A stretch of 64,000 nucleotides of DNA from Ridgeia piscesae. Lineage: Eukaryota > Annelida > Polychaeta > Sabellida > Siboglinidae. Shown here piece after piece: positions 63,985 to 64,000 of this stretch. Both the position numbers and the translations under genes were made by a program. The DNA lies in NCBI GenBank assembly GCA_025642075.2, contig JAODUO010000465.1, positions 217,501-281,500 of the forward strand. Reading direction: 5' to 3'. Position 1 is the first letter of the stretch. Every line of letters begins with the position of its first letter. The notes under the pieces are model-generated. The model worked only from the letters and a program-made list of their open reading frames with translations, made no database searches and had not been told where the DNA came from.

Positions 63985-64000
63985 TAGCTGTGAAATTCAC

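Overview
This is a eukaryotic, almost certainly invertebrate animal, genomic window. It is AT-rich, with multi-exon genes using GT..AG introns, abundant microsatellites and minisatellites, and many broken transposons. The two best genes, a USPL1-type SUMO isopeptidase and a GTSF1-type piRNA factor, are animal families. NLR-like leucine-rich-repeat exons and R2, CACTA-like, ISL2EU-like and Ty3-like elements fit a marine invertebrate (lophotrochozoan or invertebrate deuterostome). The species cannot be fixed from the sequence.

Layout. 1-3.3 kb: simple repeats and intergenic DNA. 3.4-10.1 kb (+): USPL1 in five coding exons, with a 30-bp minisatellite in its last intron and one apparent frameshift in its last exon. 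10.1-13.1 kb: intergenic. 13.2-22.4 kb (-): a GTSF1-like gene in eight exons whose splice phases all agree. It has two CHHC zinc fingers, the EDWD motif and an unusual long, Arg/Gly-containing tail. Its introns hold a 31-bp array and a roughly 1.9-kb array of 47-bp units. 23.2-24.2 kb (+): an unrecognised acidic gene start.

24.7-25.5 kb: a Ty3/gypsy-type gag fragment. 25.7-30.7 and 33.5-37.7 kb: two copies of a segment full of decayed LRR exons. Between them lies a truncated R2-clade retrotransposon (30.7-33.5 kb) whose 5' end matches 28S rDNA around the R2 target site. 37.7-47.4 kb: a composite tandem region in which LRR exons, an R2-type zinc-finger relic, a CACTA-like relic, a 24-bp minisatellite and a TATA-promoter plus PHD-finger module each recur three to five times. 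47.5-55.9 kb: exon-like fragments and relics of several DNA-transposon genes, including a Ulp1-like protease, a split transposase C-terminus and an ISL2EU/Harbinger DDE transposase. 56-59.3 kb: no gene seen. 59.4-59.7 kb: ACGCAC and GT microsatellites. 60.1-60.5 kb (+): first two exons of a secreted thyroglobulin type-1 protein. 60.9-61.85 kb: large CAG and AGT trinucleotide tracts. 62.9-63.8 kb: a pair of diverged direct repeats and a CTCF-like motif.

The main novelty is that the 47-bp array in the GTSF1-like gene is built from the end of exon 2 plus its own 5' splice site. The first unit is still coding, and about forty more copies of the splice junction fill the start of the intron. A second theme is rDNA-related sequence (28S-like fragments, an R2 element and R2-type zinc-finger relics) embedded in a decayed immune-receptor-like LRR cluster.
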